A DNA stretch of 64,000 nt from Parabacteroides hominis. Its GTDB lineage: Bacteria; Bacteroidota; Bacteroidia; Bacteroidales; Tannerellaceae. Positions 25,757-33,917 of the stretch are shown one piece after another (the stretch's first letter is position 1; the number at the start of each line of letters is the position of its first letter). The DNA lies in assembly GCF_014287585.1 (NCBI RefSeq), contig NZ_JACOOJ010000004.1:124001-188000 (forward strand), read 5' to 3'. Under the pieces are notes generated by a model. It made no database searches. It had not been told where the DNA came from and saw only the letters and a program-made list of their open reading frames with translations. Position numbers and translations under genes: made by a program.

Positions 25757-27313
25757 TCAAATGTCTTGCTTTTTATATGTTATCAGGCTTACGAGAACCA
25801 TCGCAAGGGTGGATAAAGGCAATGCGAACAGGATCGGATCGATGGCGAACCAGGGATAAACGTCGATCAGGACATCGCGCCCAAACAACAGATTGCATAA
25901 ACCGACCGCTCCGGCTTCCGCCTTGTGAAGGAACAGCATGGCGAACAAACTTGCCAGCGCTCCCGTCCATAAACTTGCCAGCGCTCCTTCCTTGGTCGCT
26001 TTCTTCCAGAAGAGGGAACAGAAGTAGGCCGGGAGGAAAGTGGCTGCACAAATCCCCATGAACAGGGCTGTTCCGCGTGCTATGACTCCTGCGCTCAGCG
26101 TATAACAGATTATGTAGCTGACCAGGATGGAGCAAAGCACTCCGATACGTACGCCTATCGTCGAGTTGGCATTTTTCCTATGTCCCAGCTTGGGGAACAT
26201 GTCTGCCCCGAAAGAGGCCCCCATCGTGTGGAACTGGGCACTAAGCGTAGACATACTTGCCGACAGGATGCAGAGCATGAAAACGGCACTGAACCATTCC
26301 GGCATTGCCCGGTCGATGAACAGCGGTATAATCTTGTCCATGTCCTTGATGGCTTCCGATGCAACCACGCCTTCCGTTTTCAGGAAAAAGAGGTTCGATA
26401 ACGCTCCGACATGATAAATGGCTCCGACGGTCACGATCAGGAAAACACAACCGATCAGTACGCCCCGGTTCAATTGCTTGGTGCTTTCCACCATCATGAA
26501 ACGTACGACCAACTGCGGTTGGGCGAGGCAGCCGATGCCGACTCCTAAGATAAGCGAGGTTACGAGAGTGTACCATTGCGGAGACCCGGTCACCGGCATG
26601 GCTGTCCATCCCTGGTGTCCTACCTCCTTGAACCGTTCAGGGACAAGCGGGGCGATTTCCGTCAGCTTCCGGTTGGCTTCGATAAAGCCCATATCCATCA
26701 CCCGATAGAACCAGAACAGCAGGAACAGCATGCAGGCGAACATGATGACGGCCTGCAAAGCATCTGTATATAACACGCCTTTAATACCTCCCGTGATTAC
26801 ATAGGCTGCCACTATAAGCGTGAAAATAAGCAGCGCCAGATGCAGGTCTATGTGGAACATTTGTTCGATGAACACTGCACCTCCTTTCATTACGACTGCT
26901 GCATACAGCGGCATGCCGATAAAGATGATGGCGGCAATGAATATCTGTATGGCACGCGAATTATAGTGCAATCCCAATAATTGCGGGAATGTGCGGGCAT
27001 TGTACTTTTCGCCTAACTTACGGGTGTTCCGCCCGAATATGATAAAAGCGATGACAACGCCCATAAACATATTCAACAAGCAAAGCCATTGGATTCCCAT
27101 ACCGAAGGTGGCCGCAACCCCTCCGAAGCCGACAATGGCCGATGCGGAGATAAAGGTCGCCCCGTATGAAAGGGCCATGATGATGGGATTCACTTTCCGT
27201 CCCCCCAGCAAATAATCGCTGGCATTTTTCGTCTGTTTGTATCCGATGTATCCCAGCCAGGCCAGGATGAACATATAGATGATTACTACGATACCTAAAG
27301 TCAGTGTGTTCAT
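25757..27313 (-). CDS. Sodium:solute symporter (SSS family)
   Basis: A 518-residue inner-membrane protein with about 13 hydrophobic spans. SSS landmarks are DYLLGGRKVNP near residue 33, then a long GATFISASAIVGFGG sodium-site helix, and ITGGIKGVLYTDALQA in the middle. It couples Na+ entry to uptake of an organic solute; the substrate is not visible. It begins inside the last codon of a 46-residue accessory protein (ATGA overlap) and follows the ACT and phenylacetate-CoA ligase genes on the same strand, so an aromatic or carboxylic acid is a reasonable but unproven cargo. Confidence 0.88.
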   Translation of the reverse strand: MNTLTLGIVVIIYMFILAWLGYIGYKQTKNASDYLLGGRKVNPIIMALSYGATFISASAIVGFGGVAATFGMGIQWLCLLNMFMGVVIAFIIFGRNTRKLGEKYNARTFPQLLGLHYNSRAIQIFIAAIIFIGMPLYAAVVMKGGAVFIEQMFHIDLHLALLIFTLIVAAYVITGGIKGVLYTDALQAVIMFACMLFLLFWFYRVMDMGFIEANRKLTEIAPLVPERFKEVGHQGWTAMPVTGSPQWYTLVTSLILGVGIGCLAQPQLVVRFMMVESTKQLNRGVLIGCVFLIVTVGAIYHVGALSNLFFLKTEGVVASEAIKDMDKIIPLFIDRAMPEWFSAVFMLCILSASMSTLSAQFHTMGASFGADMFPKLGHRKNANSTIGVRIGVLCSILVSYIICYTLSAGVIARGTALFMGICAATFLPAYFCSLFWKKATKEGALASLWTGALASLFAMLFLHKAEAGAVGLCNLLFGRDVLIDVYPWFAIDPILFALPLSTLAMVLVSLITYKKQDI

Positions 27314-27450
27314 TTTTCCGGCTGTTGTGGGTTAGTACTATCCTCGTCGTCTTTATTCCAATGGGTTACTCCGAACCAAATGGAATAAAACAGGCAGACG
27401 AGGGCTAACAGGTAGGCCAGCCAGATGCCAGGGTCGCTTATTCCGAACAT
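27310..27450 (-). CDS. Symporter small accessory protein
   Basis: A 46-residue protein (MFGISDPGIWLAYLLALVC at the start) with a single hydrophobic helix and a charged tail (HWNKDDEDS). This matches the small subunits encoded just before some SSS symporters. Its TGA overlaps the symporter ATG (ATGA), so they are coupled. It probably stabilises or modulates the symporter in the inner membrane. It is easily missed because of its length. Confidence 0.8.
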   Translation of the reverse strand: MFGISDPGIWLAYLLALVCLFYSIWFGVTHWNKDDEDSTNPQQPEK

Positions 27451-27463
27451 GTATTGTCGCTTT

Positions 27464-27889
27464 TTATAATTTGATCAAATCACTTTCACAAATATATTCC
27501 AGATTCTGACGGCGTATTACTTCGCGGGCTGCTTCCCGGTTGTTCGTGCGCAAGATCAGGATCGATTTCTCTTTGACAGAGAAACAATACATATATTCTA
27601 TACTAAGGCCGGCCTTTGTGAAACAGGACAATGTTTGGGCAAAGCTGCCTGCACAGGAGTCCGTGACGATTGCCAGCACATCTGTCAGGTTCGCGCTGAC
27701 ATTGTTGCCCTTCAGGATTTTATAAGCCTTTTGCGGATCGCTGACTATGATGCGCAGAATACCGTATTCGGACGTGTCAGCAACCGTTGCGGCAATAATT
27801 CGTATCTTCTCTTCGGCCAGCAAAGCGAGGATCTCGCTTAACTTACCGTATTTGTTTTCCAGAAAAATAGAAATCTGATTGACTGTCAT
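27464..27889 (-). CDS. Tandem ACT-domain protein
   Basis: A 141-residue protein made of two ACT domains: ISIFLENKYGKLSEILALL (residues 6-24) and a second from about residue 70 (VLAIVTDSCAGSFAQTLSCF). ACT domains bind amino acids and regulate enzymes. In Bacteroides this family is found directly after phenylacetate-CoA ligase, as here (26-bp gap), suggesting it senses an amino acid in that pathway. No catalytic domain is present. Ligand unknown. Confidence 0.85.
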   Translation of the reverse strand: MTVNQISIFLENKYGKLSEILALLAEEKIRIIAATVADTSEYGILRIIVSDPQKAYKILKGNNVSANLTDVLAIVTDSCAGSFAQTLSCFTKAGLSIEYMYCFSVKEKSILILRTNNREAAREVIRRQNLEYICESDLIKL

Positions 27890-27915
27890 TTTAATTTAAA
27901 ATTTATGGTTTGTAT

Positions 27916-29217
27916 TTAGCAAAGTTTACGCAAGTCTTTCACCCGGACGGCTTTTCCATCCTGCACCGGCAGGGAGCCTTTGGCTACCAGTTTCAGGTGG
28001 GGAGTCAGGAGCAGCTCGTCTTTCAACTGGCGGGTGATTTCCTTTGTCAGACGTTGCAAAACGCTGTAATCGTCGGTAAACAGGTCGCTCAATTCCACTT
28101 CGATCAGCATCTCGTCATTGTTTCCTACCGTTTCGATTGTAATCAGGTAATTGCTGCCCAGTTCTTTAAACTGCATCAGTATCTTTTCGATCTGGATGGG
28201 GAAGAGGTTGACCCCTTTCAAGATGATCATATCGTCGCTACGGCCTTTGAAACGTGCCAGGCGTTTATGCGTCCGTCCGCAGGGGCATTCGCCCGGAAGG
28301 ACACAGGTCAGGTCGCGGGTACGGTAGCGGAACAAAGGCATAGCCTCGCGGTTGATGGTCGTCAGGACCATTTCGCCGACTTCACCTTCTTTGACCGGCT
28401 GTAATGTGACCGGATCGATAATTTCTACGATTACATTATCTTCCCAGATATGGAGTCCGTTCTGTTCCGTGCATTCGAATGCGACGCCGGGACCGTTCAT
28501 CTCCGACATTCCGAAACAGTTGTATGCTTTTACGCCTAACAACTGCTCGATCCGGCGGCGTTGTTCTTCCGAATGGGGTTCAGCACCGATACAAACGGTG
28601 TGCAGTTTGGTGTCGCGGCGGGGATCTATACCTATTTCATACATCACTTCCGCCAGACGGGTGGCATAGCTGGGAATGATGTGGAGGCAGGTCGTCCCGA
28701 AATCCGTGATGAACTTGATCTGCCGTTTGGTATTTCCTGCTGCTGCCGGTACGGTCAGGCAACCTAATTTTTCGGCTCCGTATTGAAACCCTAATCCGCC
28801 GGTGAACATTCCGTAGCCGGAAGTGTTCTGGAATACGTCCGTGTCGCGAATGCCTACCATATACATACAGCGTGCCACCTGATTGGCCCATTGGTCCAGG
28901 TCTTTGGCCGAGTGCAACACGACCGTCGGGTTTCCTGTCGTGCCGCTCGACGAGTGGATGCGGACGCAGTCTTTGATAGGAATAGCCGCCATGCCGTACG
29001 GATAATTGTTGCGAAGGTCGTCTTTCGTCGTGAAAGGGATCTTTTGCAAATCGTCCAATGATTGGATACTGTCGGCTGTTATGCCGTTTTCTTTGAATAC
29101 TTTGTTGTAGAAAGGAGAATTTCCGGCTGCTTCAATTGTCTTTTTCAATCGCTCCAACTGCAGTTTCTCCAAGTCTTCGCGATTCATTGTTTCAATATCT
29201 TTCTGCCAATATTCCAT
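27916..29217 (-). CDS. paaK: Phenylacetate-CoA ligase
   Basis: A 433-residue adenylate-forming enzyme from the ATG at 29217. The AMP-binding P-loop is HSSSGTTGNPTVV, followed by GAEPHSEEQRRRIE, CFGMSEMNGPG and the hinge region GRSDDMIILKGVNLFP. It forms an acyl-adenylate from phenylacetate or a related aryl acid and transfers it to CoA. In gut Bacteroidetes this gene usually goes with indolepyruvate oxidoreductase genes, which are not in this window; here ACT, small protein and symporter genes follow. A promoter lies 54 bp upstream. A Met four codons earlier (29229) is an alternative start. Confidence 0.92.
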   Translation of the reverse strand: MEYWQKDIETMNREDLEKLQLERLKKTIEAAGNSPFYNKVFKENGITADSIQSLDDLQKIPFTTKDDLRNNYPYGMAAIPIKDCVRIHSSSGTTGNPTVVLHSAKDLDQWANQVARCMYMVGIRDTDVFQNTSGYGMFTGGLGFQYGAEKLGCLTVPAAAGNTKRQIKFITDFGTTCLHIIPSYATRLAEVMYEIGIDPRRDTKLHTVCIGAEPHSEEQRRRIEQLLGVKAYNCFGMSEMNGPGVAFECTEQNGLHIWEDNVIVEIIDPVTLQPVKEGEVGEMVLTTINREAMPLFRYRTRDLTCVLPGECPCGRTHKRLARFKGRSDDMIILKGVNLFPIQIEKILMQFKELGSNYLITIETVGNNDEMLIEVELSDLFTDDYSVLQRLTKEITRQLKDELLLTPHLKLVAKGSLPVQDGKAVRVKDLRKLC

Positions 29218-29270
29218 CGTTTTTTGCATTATAATGTGTTTGATTCATGAAATTAGAGTGCAAATATATT

Positions 29271-29304
29271 GTTTATATTGGTAAAATCGCATAATATTTA
29301 CAAA
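29271..29304 (-). promoter_or_regulatory. Promoter of paaK
   Basis: Minus-strand TATATTTG (29271-29278) with TTTG 22 nt upstream (29301-29304). Spacing is slightly long for the Bacteroidetes consensus. Confidence 0.5.
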
Positions 29305-30163
29305 ATAAACACGTGATGACGCTTTTATCTTTAAAGAAAGCAGCCATTTAAAAACGCTTGTTTCTCACAGAAGCGTCAGACTGGGAAAGTCAAATTTCTG
29401 TTTTATCAAAATGTCACTTCCACCCCATGAAAATCGGATTAGTAACCCATATATTTGGAATTACACTTAAGGGTAATATTTTTTAACGTTTCTATTTGAA
29501 GCGTGTTATCCAGATAAAGCAAATAAAATGATATCGGGGTGAGGCTGTACTATGCACAAATCGTACTCGGCTTGTTCTTTACTTTTGTGGCTTTTGCCGA
29601 ATCTTAAAACCAAATTGTTAAAAAGTACAATATCCCCTATTGGGACATTTTTCTATTTTGAATGAAATTTCGAATGATTTATGTATGACGTATTTATTTT
29701 TTTATAGAAATTCGTTGGCAATTAGTAGAATGAGATCGGCAAGAAATTGAAAAACAAAAAATATTTGTTACTGAAAAGCAAGGACTGCTAACATTGTGAA
29801 AAAGCTAAACTCCTGGAGAATCGTCTGTAGCAAACAAAAGGTGGACATGAGCCTGAATATCCAAAAAGCGATGTACCGCTTTTTTGCCACGAAGACCGTC
29901 TTCATGGCCATGACGACCGTTCTTATCGCCGTGACGACCGTCTTCGTGGTACATGGTCTCGGCATCTCACGGCAACGACGACCGTCTTCAAGGTGAAAAA
30001 CTGCGCAACTCATGGCAGAAAGCCCTTTCTGTTGCAGGAAAAACCGGAACTGACGACTATTCCTAAATAATATGTTTCGTTGTTAAAGAAACGATAATAT
30101 ACAATAAGCCCATTCGGGTTAGTCATGAAGATAGCCGCTTTGACAGTTCTCGGATAGAGGATA
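29305..30163. other. Long noncoding stretch with short repeats
   Basis: About 860 bp without a convincing gene. The part 29890-29990 holds GACCGTCTTC-like repeats, three at an exact 21-nt period and a fourth 44 nt later. Weak opposed frames over them share the same heptad-like translation and are treated as repeat shadows. The rest is A+T rich. Confidence 0.45.
29889..29990. repeat. 21-nt imperfect direct repeats
   Basis: GACCGT recurs at 29894, 29915 and 29936 (period 21) and again at 29980, within a unit close to ACGACCGTCTTC-TGGCCATG. The period is a multiple of three, so it leaves frames open on both strands. Confidence 0.6.
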
Positions 30164-30565
30164 TCACTCCTGTACTTTCGCTCCCCGCATACGGAAAATG
30201 ACGGGAAGGGAGAAACCGGTTCGTACTGCTTTTTTACCCATAGTTCCTGGATGCCATTTCGGGAAAGAACTAATGACACGAATCGCTTCCTTGTCCAAAG
30301 AAGGGTAGAGGCTGTCTCCTTCCAGAATATGGATATCGGATAAGCGGCCGTCTTTTTCAACCACGAACCGGCAAATCACTTTTCCTTGTTTCTCGATCTT
30401 CCACGCATCTTTTGGGTATCGGATGTTGTCGGATATGAATTTCATGATTGCTTCTACATCTTTAGCGTAATTTTCCTCCGATCCTCCGTATAGATAATAA
30501 GGCATGTGATCCACGCGAAGATACACTTTGTCATCTCCTTCCGTATCGCCTTTTTGAGCAAACAA
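30164..30565 (-). pseudogene. TonB C-terminal-domain protein lacking its N-terminus
   Basis: The frame encodes about 133 residues of a periplasmic TonB-like protein: the TonB C-terminal fold appears as ISDNIRYPKDAWKIEKQGKV, CRFVVEKDGRLSDIHI and ISSFPKWHPGTMGKKAV. Upstream in the same frame only VTLLNLFAQKGD is recognisable, the end of a signal peptide with its cleavage site, and no ATG precedes it. The overlapping beta-propeller gene has an abnormal end, so a deletion seems to have joined the two genes. Translation from an internal TTG (30565) is possible but would give an unexported protein. Confidence 0.65.
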
Positions 30566-31592
30566 ATTCAGAAGGGTAACGGGGCCAGATCGCTGATCCG
30601 CCTAAGAGATCATCTTTCAGCATCTTTCCATGATTGCCTTTTACGGTGAACTCGGTTTTCGTTGTTTTGTCATATACAAGGTAACGCTTGTCATCGTCAT
30701 CAAAATCATGTTTCCCCCTTCGTTTGGCCAGAAAAAACACATAACGGTCATCTTCCGCCACTGATACAATACCCCAGTAATTACCCCCATACCGATCGTT
30801 GTCTTCCGCGGAATACCAATACTCATATTCCAAAGGCAATTTGTATTTTCCCATGTCGAATGCGATATAAGGCGTTTTTTTCACTCCATCCAGACGGAAT
30901 ACGGTATCGTTCGATATTCTGTTTTTCAGATAAAGATTGCCATTGTAATGATAAAATTCTCTTTCCCAACGGGAATGGGAGAAATACACACCGTCAGTGT
31001 TTTTTATTTTTATCCCATAATTGGGGTTCAGGCAAACCGACAAGGTGTCATTGTTGCGATTAAAAGCATGTGCCAGATACTTTTCTTGATGGATACCCAA
31101 AGCTGTTGTCCAAAACACCGTGTCGGAAACTGCGATGTTGTAAAAGAATTCATCCTCAATCTTAATGTTGCGCAGATAATTGCCATACAGGTCATAAAAC
31201 AAAATCTGATGCCAATCGGCAATAAGGACCTCTTTATGAATCGGGTCATAGTCGAACCCGTGAAGTGATATATATTCTCCCGGTCCTTGTCCCTTTTTGC
31301 CGATCTGCATGATCCATTCCCCATCTAAAGTAAATTTGCTGATTCCCGATATCGAGCGGACAAGCCAGCAATCTTCTGCCTGAACGACATCCCAAATACG
31401 ACTGATTATCAAATCTTCAGGTGTTTTCAATTCTAAGTATTCCACTGTATCTGCAACCTCGGATATATTCATTCCTTGCTCTTTGCTGAAGCCGGATTCT
31501 ATATCGACCGTAAACAGACGATCCGTTCTTTGTGTTTTTTCAGAACAAGAAAAAAGAGTCAGACACAAACAAATTAATAACAGACAGTTCAT
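30531..31592 (-). CDS. 6-bladed beta-propeller lipoprotein, 3' end altered
   Basis: A lipoprotein: from the Met at 31592 the signal peptide MNCLLLICLCLTLFSC ends in a lipobox Cys. Propeller blades follow (YLELKTPEDLIISRIWDVV, KFTLDGEWIMQIGKKGQGPGEY, ILFYDLYGNYLRNI), typical of the 6-bladed beta-propeller family of Bacteroidales. The last 12 residues (SEFVCSKRRYGRR) come from reading the next gene's DNA in another frame, so the native C-terminus is probably lost. Function unknown; a surface or periplasmic scaffold is likely. A -7 box TATATTTG lies at 31628-31635. Confidence 0.75.
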   Translation of the reverse strand: MNCLLLICLCLTLFSCSEKTQRTDRLFTVDIESGFSKEQGMNISEVADTVEYLELKTPEDLIISRIWDVVQAEDCWLVRSISGISKFTLDGEWIMQIGKKGQGPGEYISLHGFDYDPIHKEVLIADWHQILFYDLYGNYLRNIKIEDEFFYNIAVSDTVFWTTALGIHQEKYLAHAFNRNNDTLSVCLNPNYGIKIKNTDGVYFSHSRWEREFYHYNGNLYLKNRISNDTVFRLDGVKKTPYIAFDMGKYKLPLEYEYWYSAEDNDRYGGNYWGIVSVAEDDRYVFFLAKRRGKHDFDDDDKRYLVYDKTTKTEFTVKGNHGKMLKDDLLGGSAIWPRYPSEFVCSKRRYGRR

Positions 31593-31608
31593 CAAAGTCG
31601 CGCACATC

Positions 31609-31908
31609 TCATAAATGTATTATTTTTCAAATATACGTTTTTTTCATTACTTCCCATAAATATCATTTTGACATAATCATAAAATGAAGAATTTATACCA
31701 TTTGACGCTTAATAAATAGATTTCGAGATTTCTTTGATCCCCTTTTATGTATGCGTCAAACTCTATTGGGTTCTCATGAAAAAATCGAAAAAAATTGCTT
31801 ACCCTATTTTACTTTCATTTCTTTACCGGGTCTTATATTATAAAACGTCCATTCAGATGAGCTCACAAAGAGGTACGTGGAACATGAATGTATAACGAAA
31901 TAATATAA
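31609..31908. other. Intergenic stretch before the small secreted protein
   Basis: Divergent promoter region of about 300 bp. The minus-strand -7 box of the propeller gene lies at 31628-31635. No clear consensus promoter was found for the plus-strand genes, which may use an ECF sigma factor. Confidence 0.4.
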
Positions 31909-32277
31909 ATGACTATGTGTAAAACGAAAAATTGGAAAACAGGGATACTGGTAATTGCGTTGGCATTGGTTTGCGGTTCGGCAAACGCACAACATTGGCG
32001 TCGGTATAACCATTACCATCCGGATCGGGTGGTTACCGTTGTGGTTCGACCTGACGTAACATCTCATGTCAGTAACCGTTTTAACCAAAAGGAGCGATTG
32101 GCGATGGCGGTGGCTTATTTGGAGACGCACAAATATCTAACCATCAAGCAATATGCAAAAATGACGCGACTTAGCAAGACTTCGGCAGAAGCCGAGCTTG
32201 ACGCTTTCGCAATGGATAAGAAAAAGCCCATACAACTTGTCATTAGGGGGAAAAAGAAAGTTTATATTAGAAAATAA
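31909..32277 (+). CDS. Small secreted hypothetical protein
   Basis: A 122-residue protein with a signal peptide ending ...CGSANAQ. Next comes a His-rich segment (HWRRYNHYHPDR) and then an HTH-like helical part (YLTIKQYAKMTRLSKTSAEAEL) that resembles a winged-helix fold although the protein is exported. It lies 6 bp before the small lipoprotein gene and may be the first gene of the sigma-factor operon. Function unknown. Confidence 0.7.
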   Translation: MTMCKTKNWKTGILVIALALVCGSANAQHWRRYNHYHPDRVVTVVVRPDVTSHVSNRFNQKERLAMAVAYLETHKYLTIKQYAKMTRLSKTSAEAELDAFAMDKKKPIQLVIRGKKKVYIRK

Positions 32278-32283
32278 TAGAAT

Positions 32284-32493
32284 ATGAAACCAATTTGTAA
32301 ATTACTGGCTTTAGGGGTAATCGTTATGTTCTTGCTGCAATCGTGTGTGACCGTGCGTCCGCCTTGCCACCATCGCCATCACAGACATTGTTTTGTCGTT
32401 ACACAGCCAATAACCGGCACGGCCTTGTTCAACCTAACTTCTGCCGAATGTCCGGCGGAGTCAGAACCAGCTACTTATGGAAATAAAGGATGA
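32284..32493 (+). CDS. Small His-rich lipoprotein
   Basis: A 69-residue protein with a lipoprotein signal (MFLLQSC, lipobox Cys about residue 20) and a HHRHHRH cluster after it, which could bind metal. Its 3' end overlaps the ECF sigma gene by 17 bp, suggesting coupling. Function unknown. The His cluster is also seen in the preceding secreted protein in weaker form. Confidence 0.6.
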   Translation: MKPICKLLALGVIVMFLLQSCVTVRPPCHHRHHRHCFVVTQPITGTALFNLTSAECPAESEPATYGNKG

Positions 32494-33016
32494 CCGGGAA
32501 TTGGTGGTGATAGCAGTTAAAGAACCGGAAAAAGGATTCCGATTGCTGATGGCAAAGTACAAAGATGCGGTATATTGGCACATTAGACGACTGGTGGTGT
32601 CGCACGATGATGCGCAAGACGCAACACAGGAAACATTTGTGCGAATATTCCGCTCTTTGACGCAATTCAAGAGTGAATGCTCCTTCCGGTCGTGGATTTA
32701 TCGGATTGCCACTAACGAGGCCTTGCGCATTCTGAACCGGCGTCAAGACCGGGTGTCGTTGGATGATTCCCCGGTTGAGCTAAACAGTATGATGGCTGAT
32801 GAGTATGTGGACTACAGCGATTTGGAAGTGATCAGGCTGCAACAGGCTATCTTAGCATTGCCTACCAAACAGCAATTGGCTTTCAACTTGCGATACTATA
32901 ACGAAATGGGATATGACGAAATAGCCGCAATCACAGGCTCTACGGCTGACAGTGTGAAGTCAAGCTATCATATCGCAAAAGAGAAGATTATCAGATATAT
33001 GAACTTAAATAATTAG
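32477..33016 (+). CDS. ECF-type RNA polymerase sigma factor
   Basis: A 179-residue sigma factor. Region 2 shows DDAQDATQETFVRIFRSL followed by FRSWIYRIATNEALRIL. Region 4 shows MGYDEIAAITGSTADSVKSS with its HTH. It directs RNA polymerase to envelope-stress or similar promoters. The next gene (4-bp gap) encodes a single-span protein that should be its membrane partner, and a Spy-like protein follows, the common Bacteroidales arrangement. The start overlaps the preceding lipoprotein gene. Confidence 0.93.
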   Translation: MEIKDDRELVVIAVKEPEKGFRLLMAKYKDAVYWHIRRLVVSHDDAQDATQETFVRIFRSLTQFKSECSFRSWIYRIATNEALRILNRRQDRVSLDDSPVELNSMMADEYVDYSDLEVIRLQQAILALPTKQQLAFNLRYYNEMGYDEIAAITGSTADSVKSSYHIAKEKIIRYMNLNN

Positions 33017-33020
33017 ACAT

Positions 33021-33353
33021 ATGAAAAAAGAATTTGACTTCAACCGCATAGGTAAGCGAATGCCCTATACCACACCTGAAGGCTTTTTAGACAATCTGGA
33101 AAAACAGGTGTGGGAGCAGGTAAAAGACGAGGTGAAGCCGTCCAAGCCCAAGCGGAATTATAGCCTTTGGTATTTTATATCCGGTGGACTTGTGGCTGCA
33201 AGTGTAACGTTGCTGCTTGTCTTCAACATCCTGCCCGGTCATCAAAAGCCGGACGATTTTGAGGCGTTTGAACAAGCTTTCTCAAACCTGAGCCATGCTG
33301 ATCAGGATTATCTGCTTACCGTCTATCAAGACGACTTGTTTATGAATCAATAA
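33021..33353 (+). CDS. Single-span membrane protein, likely anti-sigma partner
   Basis: A 110-residue protein with a cytosolic N-terminus that begins MKKEFDFNRIGKRMPYTTPEGF, one membrane helix (about residues 50-72, LWYFISGGLVAASVTLLLVF) and a short acidic outer tail. This is the usual shape of the small inhibitors encoded after ECF sigma genes in Bacteroides, although it has no classic zinc anti-sigma motif. Proposed to hold the sigma factor inactive at the inner membrane until a signal arrives. Confidence 0.7.
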   Translation: MKKEFDFNRIGKRMPYTTPEGFLDNLEKQVWEQVKDEVKPSKPKRNYSLWYFISGGLVAASVTLLLVFNILPGHQKPDDFEAFEQAFSNLSHADQDYLLTVYQDDLFMNQ

Positions 33354-33365
33354 AAAAGAAAAATT

Positions 33366-33827
33366 ATGAAGAACATCATTAGAATTTTCATGCTTACCGT
33401 AGCAATGGTAACTATCAGTGTAAGTACTTATGCCCAAAAAAATGATCACCAGCGTATGACGAGGGAACAGTTGGCTGAAGTTCAGGCCAATTTTATAGCC
33501 AATGAGATGTCGATGGACGACACGACTGCCGGGCAGTTTATCGAGACTTTCTGTCAGTTCCAGAAAGAAATTTGGGCACTTGGTCCCAGACCCAAAAGAG
33601 AAACTTCGGACCGTACGGATGCAGAGGCCGAACAAATACTGAAAGAACGGTTTTCCCACAGCCAAAAGATACTTGACTTAAGGAAGAAGTATTATATGGA
33701 ATACAGCAAATTTCTGACACAGAAGCAGATTGAACGTGTTTATAGATTGGAAAGGGAAATGATGAACCGTCTGTATTATCGTTCTTCTTTCTGTCCACAA
33801 TGTCTTCGTGTGAGAATGAAAAAATAG
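33366..33827 (+). CDS. Spy/CpxP-like periplasmic protein
   Basis: A 153-residue secreted protein: signal peptide ends ...VSTYAQ. The helical mature part contains LTQKQIERVYRLEREMMNR, an LTxxQ-type motif of Spy/CpxP periplasmic chaperones. Downstream of a sigma factor and its membrane partner, it is probably both a target of the sigma factor and a sensor or chaperone for envelope damage. A C-terminal FCPQC motif could bind metal or form a disulphide. No terminator was seen after it. Confidence 0.7.
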   Translation: MKNIIRIFMLTVAMVTISVSTYAQKNDHQRMTREQLAEVQANFIANEMSMDDTTAGQFIETFCQFQKEIWALGPRPKRETSDRTDAEAEQILKERFSHSQKILDLRKKYYMEYSKFLTQKQIERVYRLEREMMNRLYYRSSFCPQCLRVRMKK

Positions 33828-33917
33828 AAGATGCCGTATTGTCCGGTGAGTAGGAGGAACAGGATTCAGACCATGAAAGTGTAACCGAGTAGTTTGGACT
33901 GTATTTGGCAAGTTGTC

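Noticed and set aside
29768..30013. Opposed 66- and 81-codon frames over the 21-nt repeats
   Set aside because: Open only because the repeat period is a multiple of three; no family likeness.
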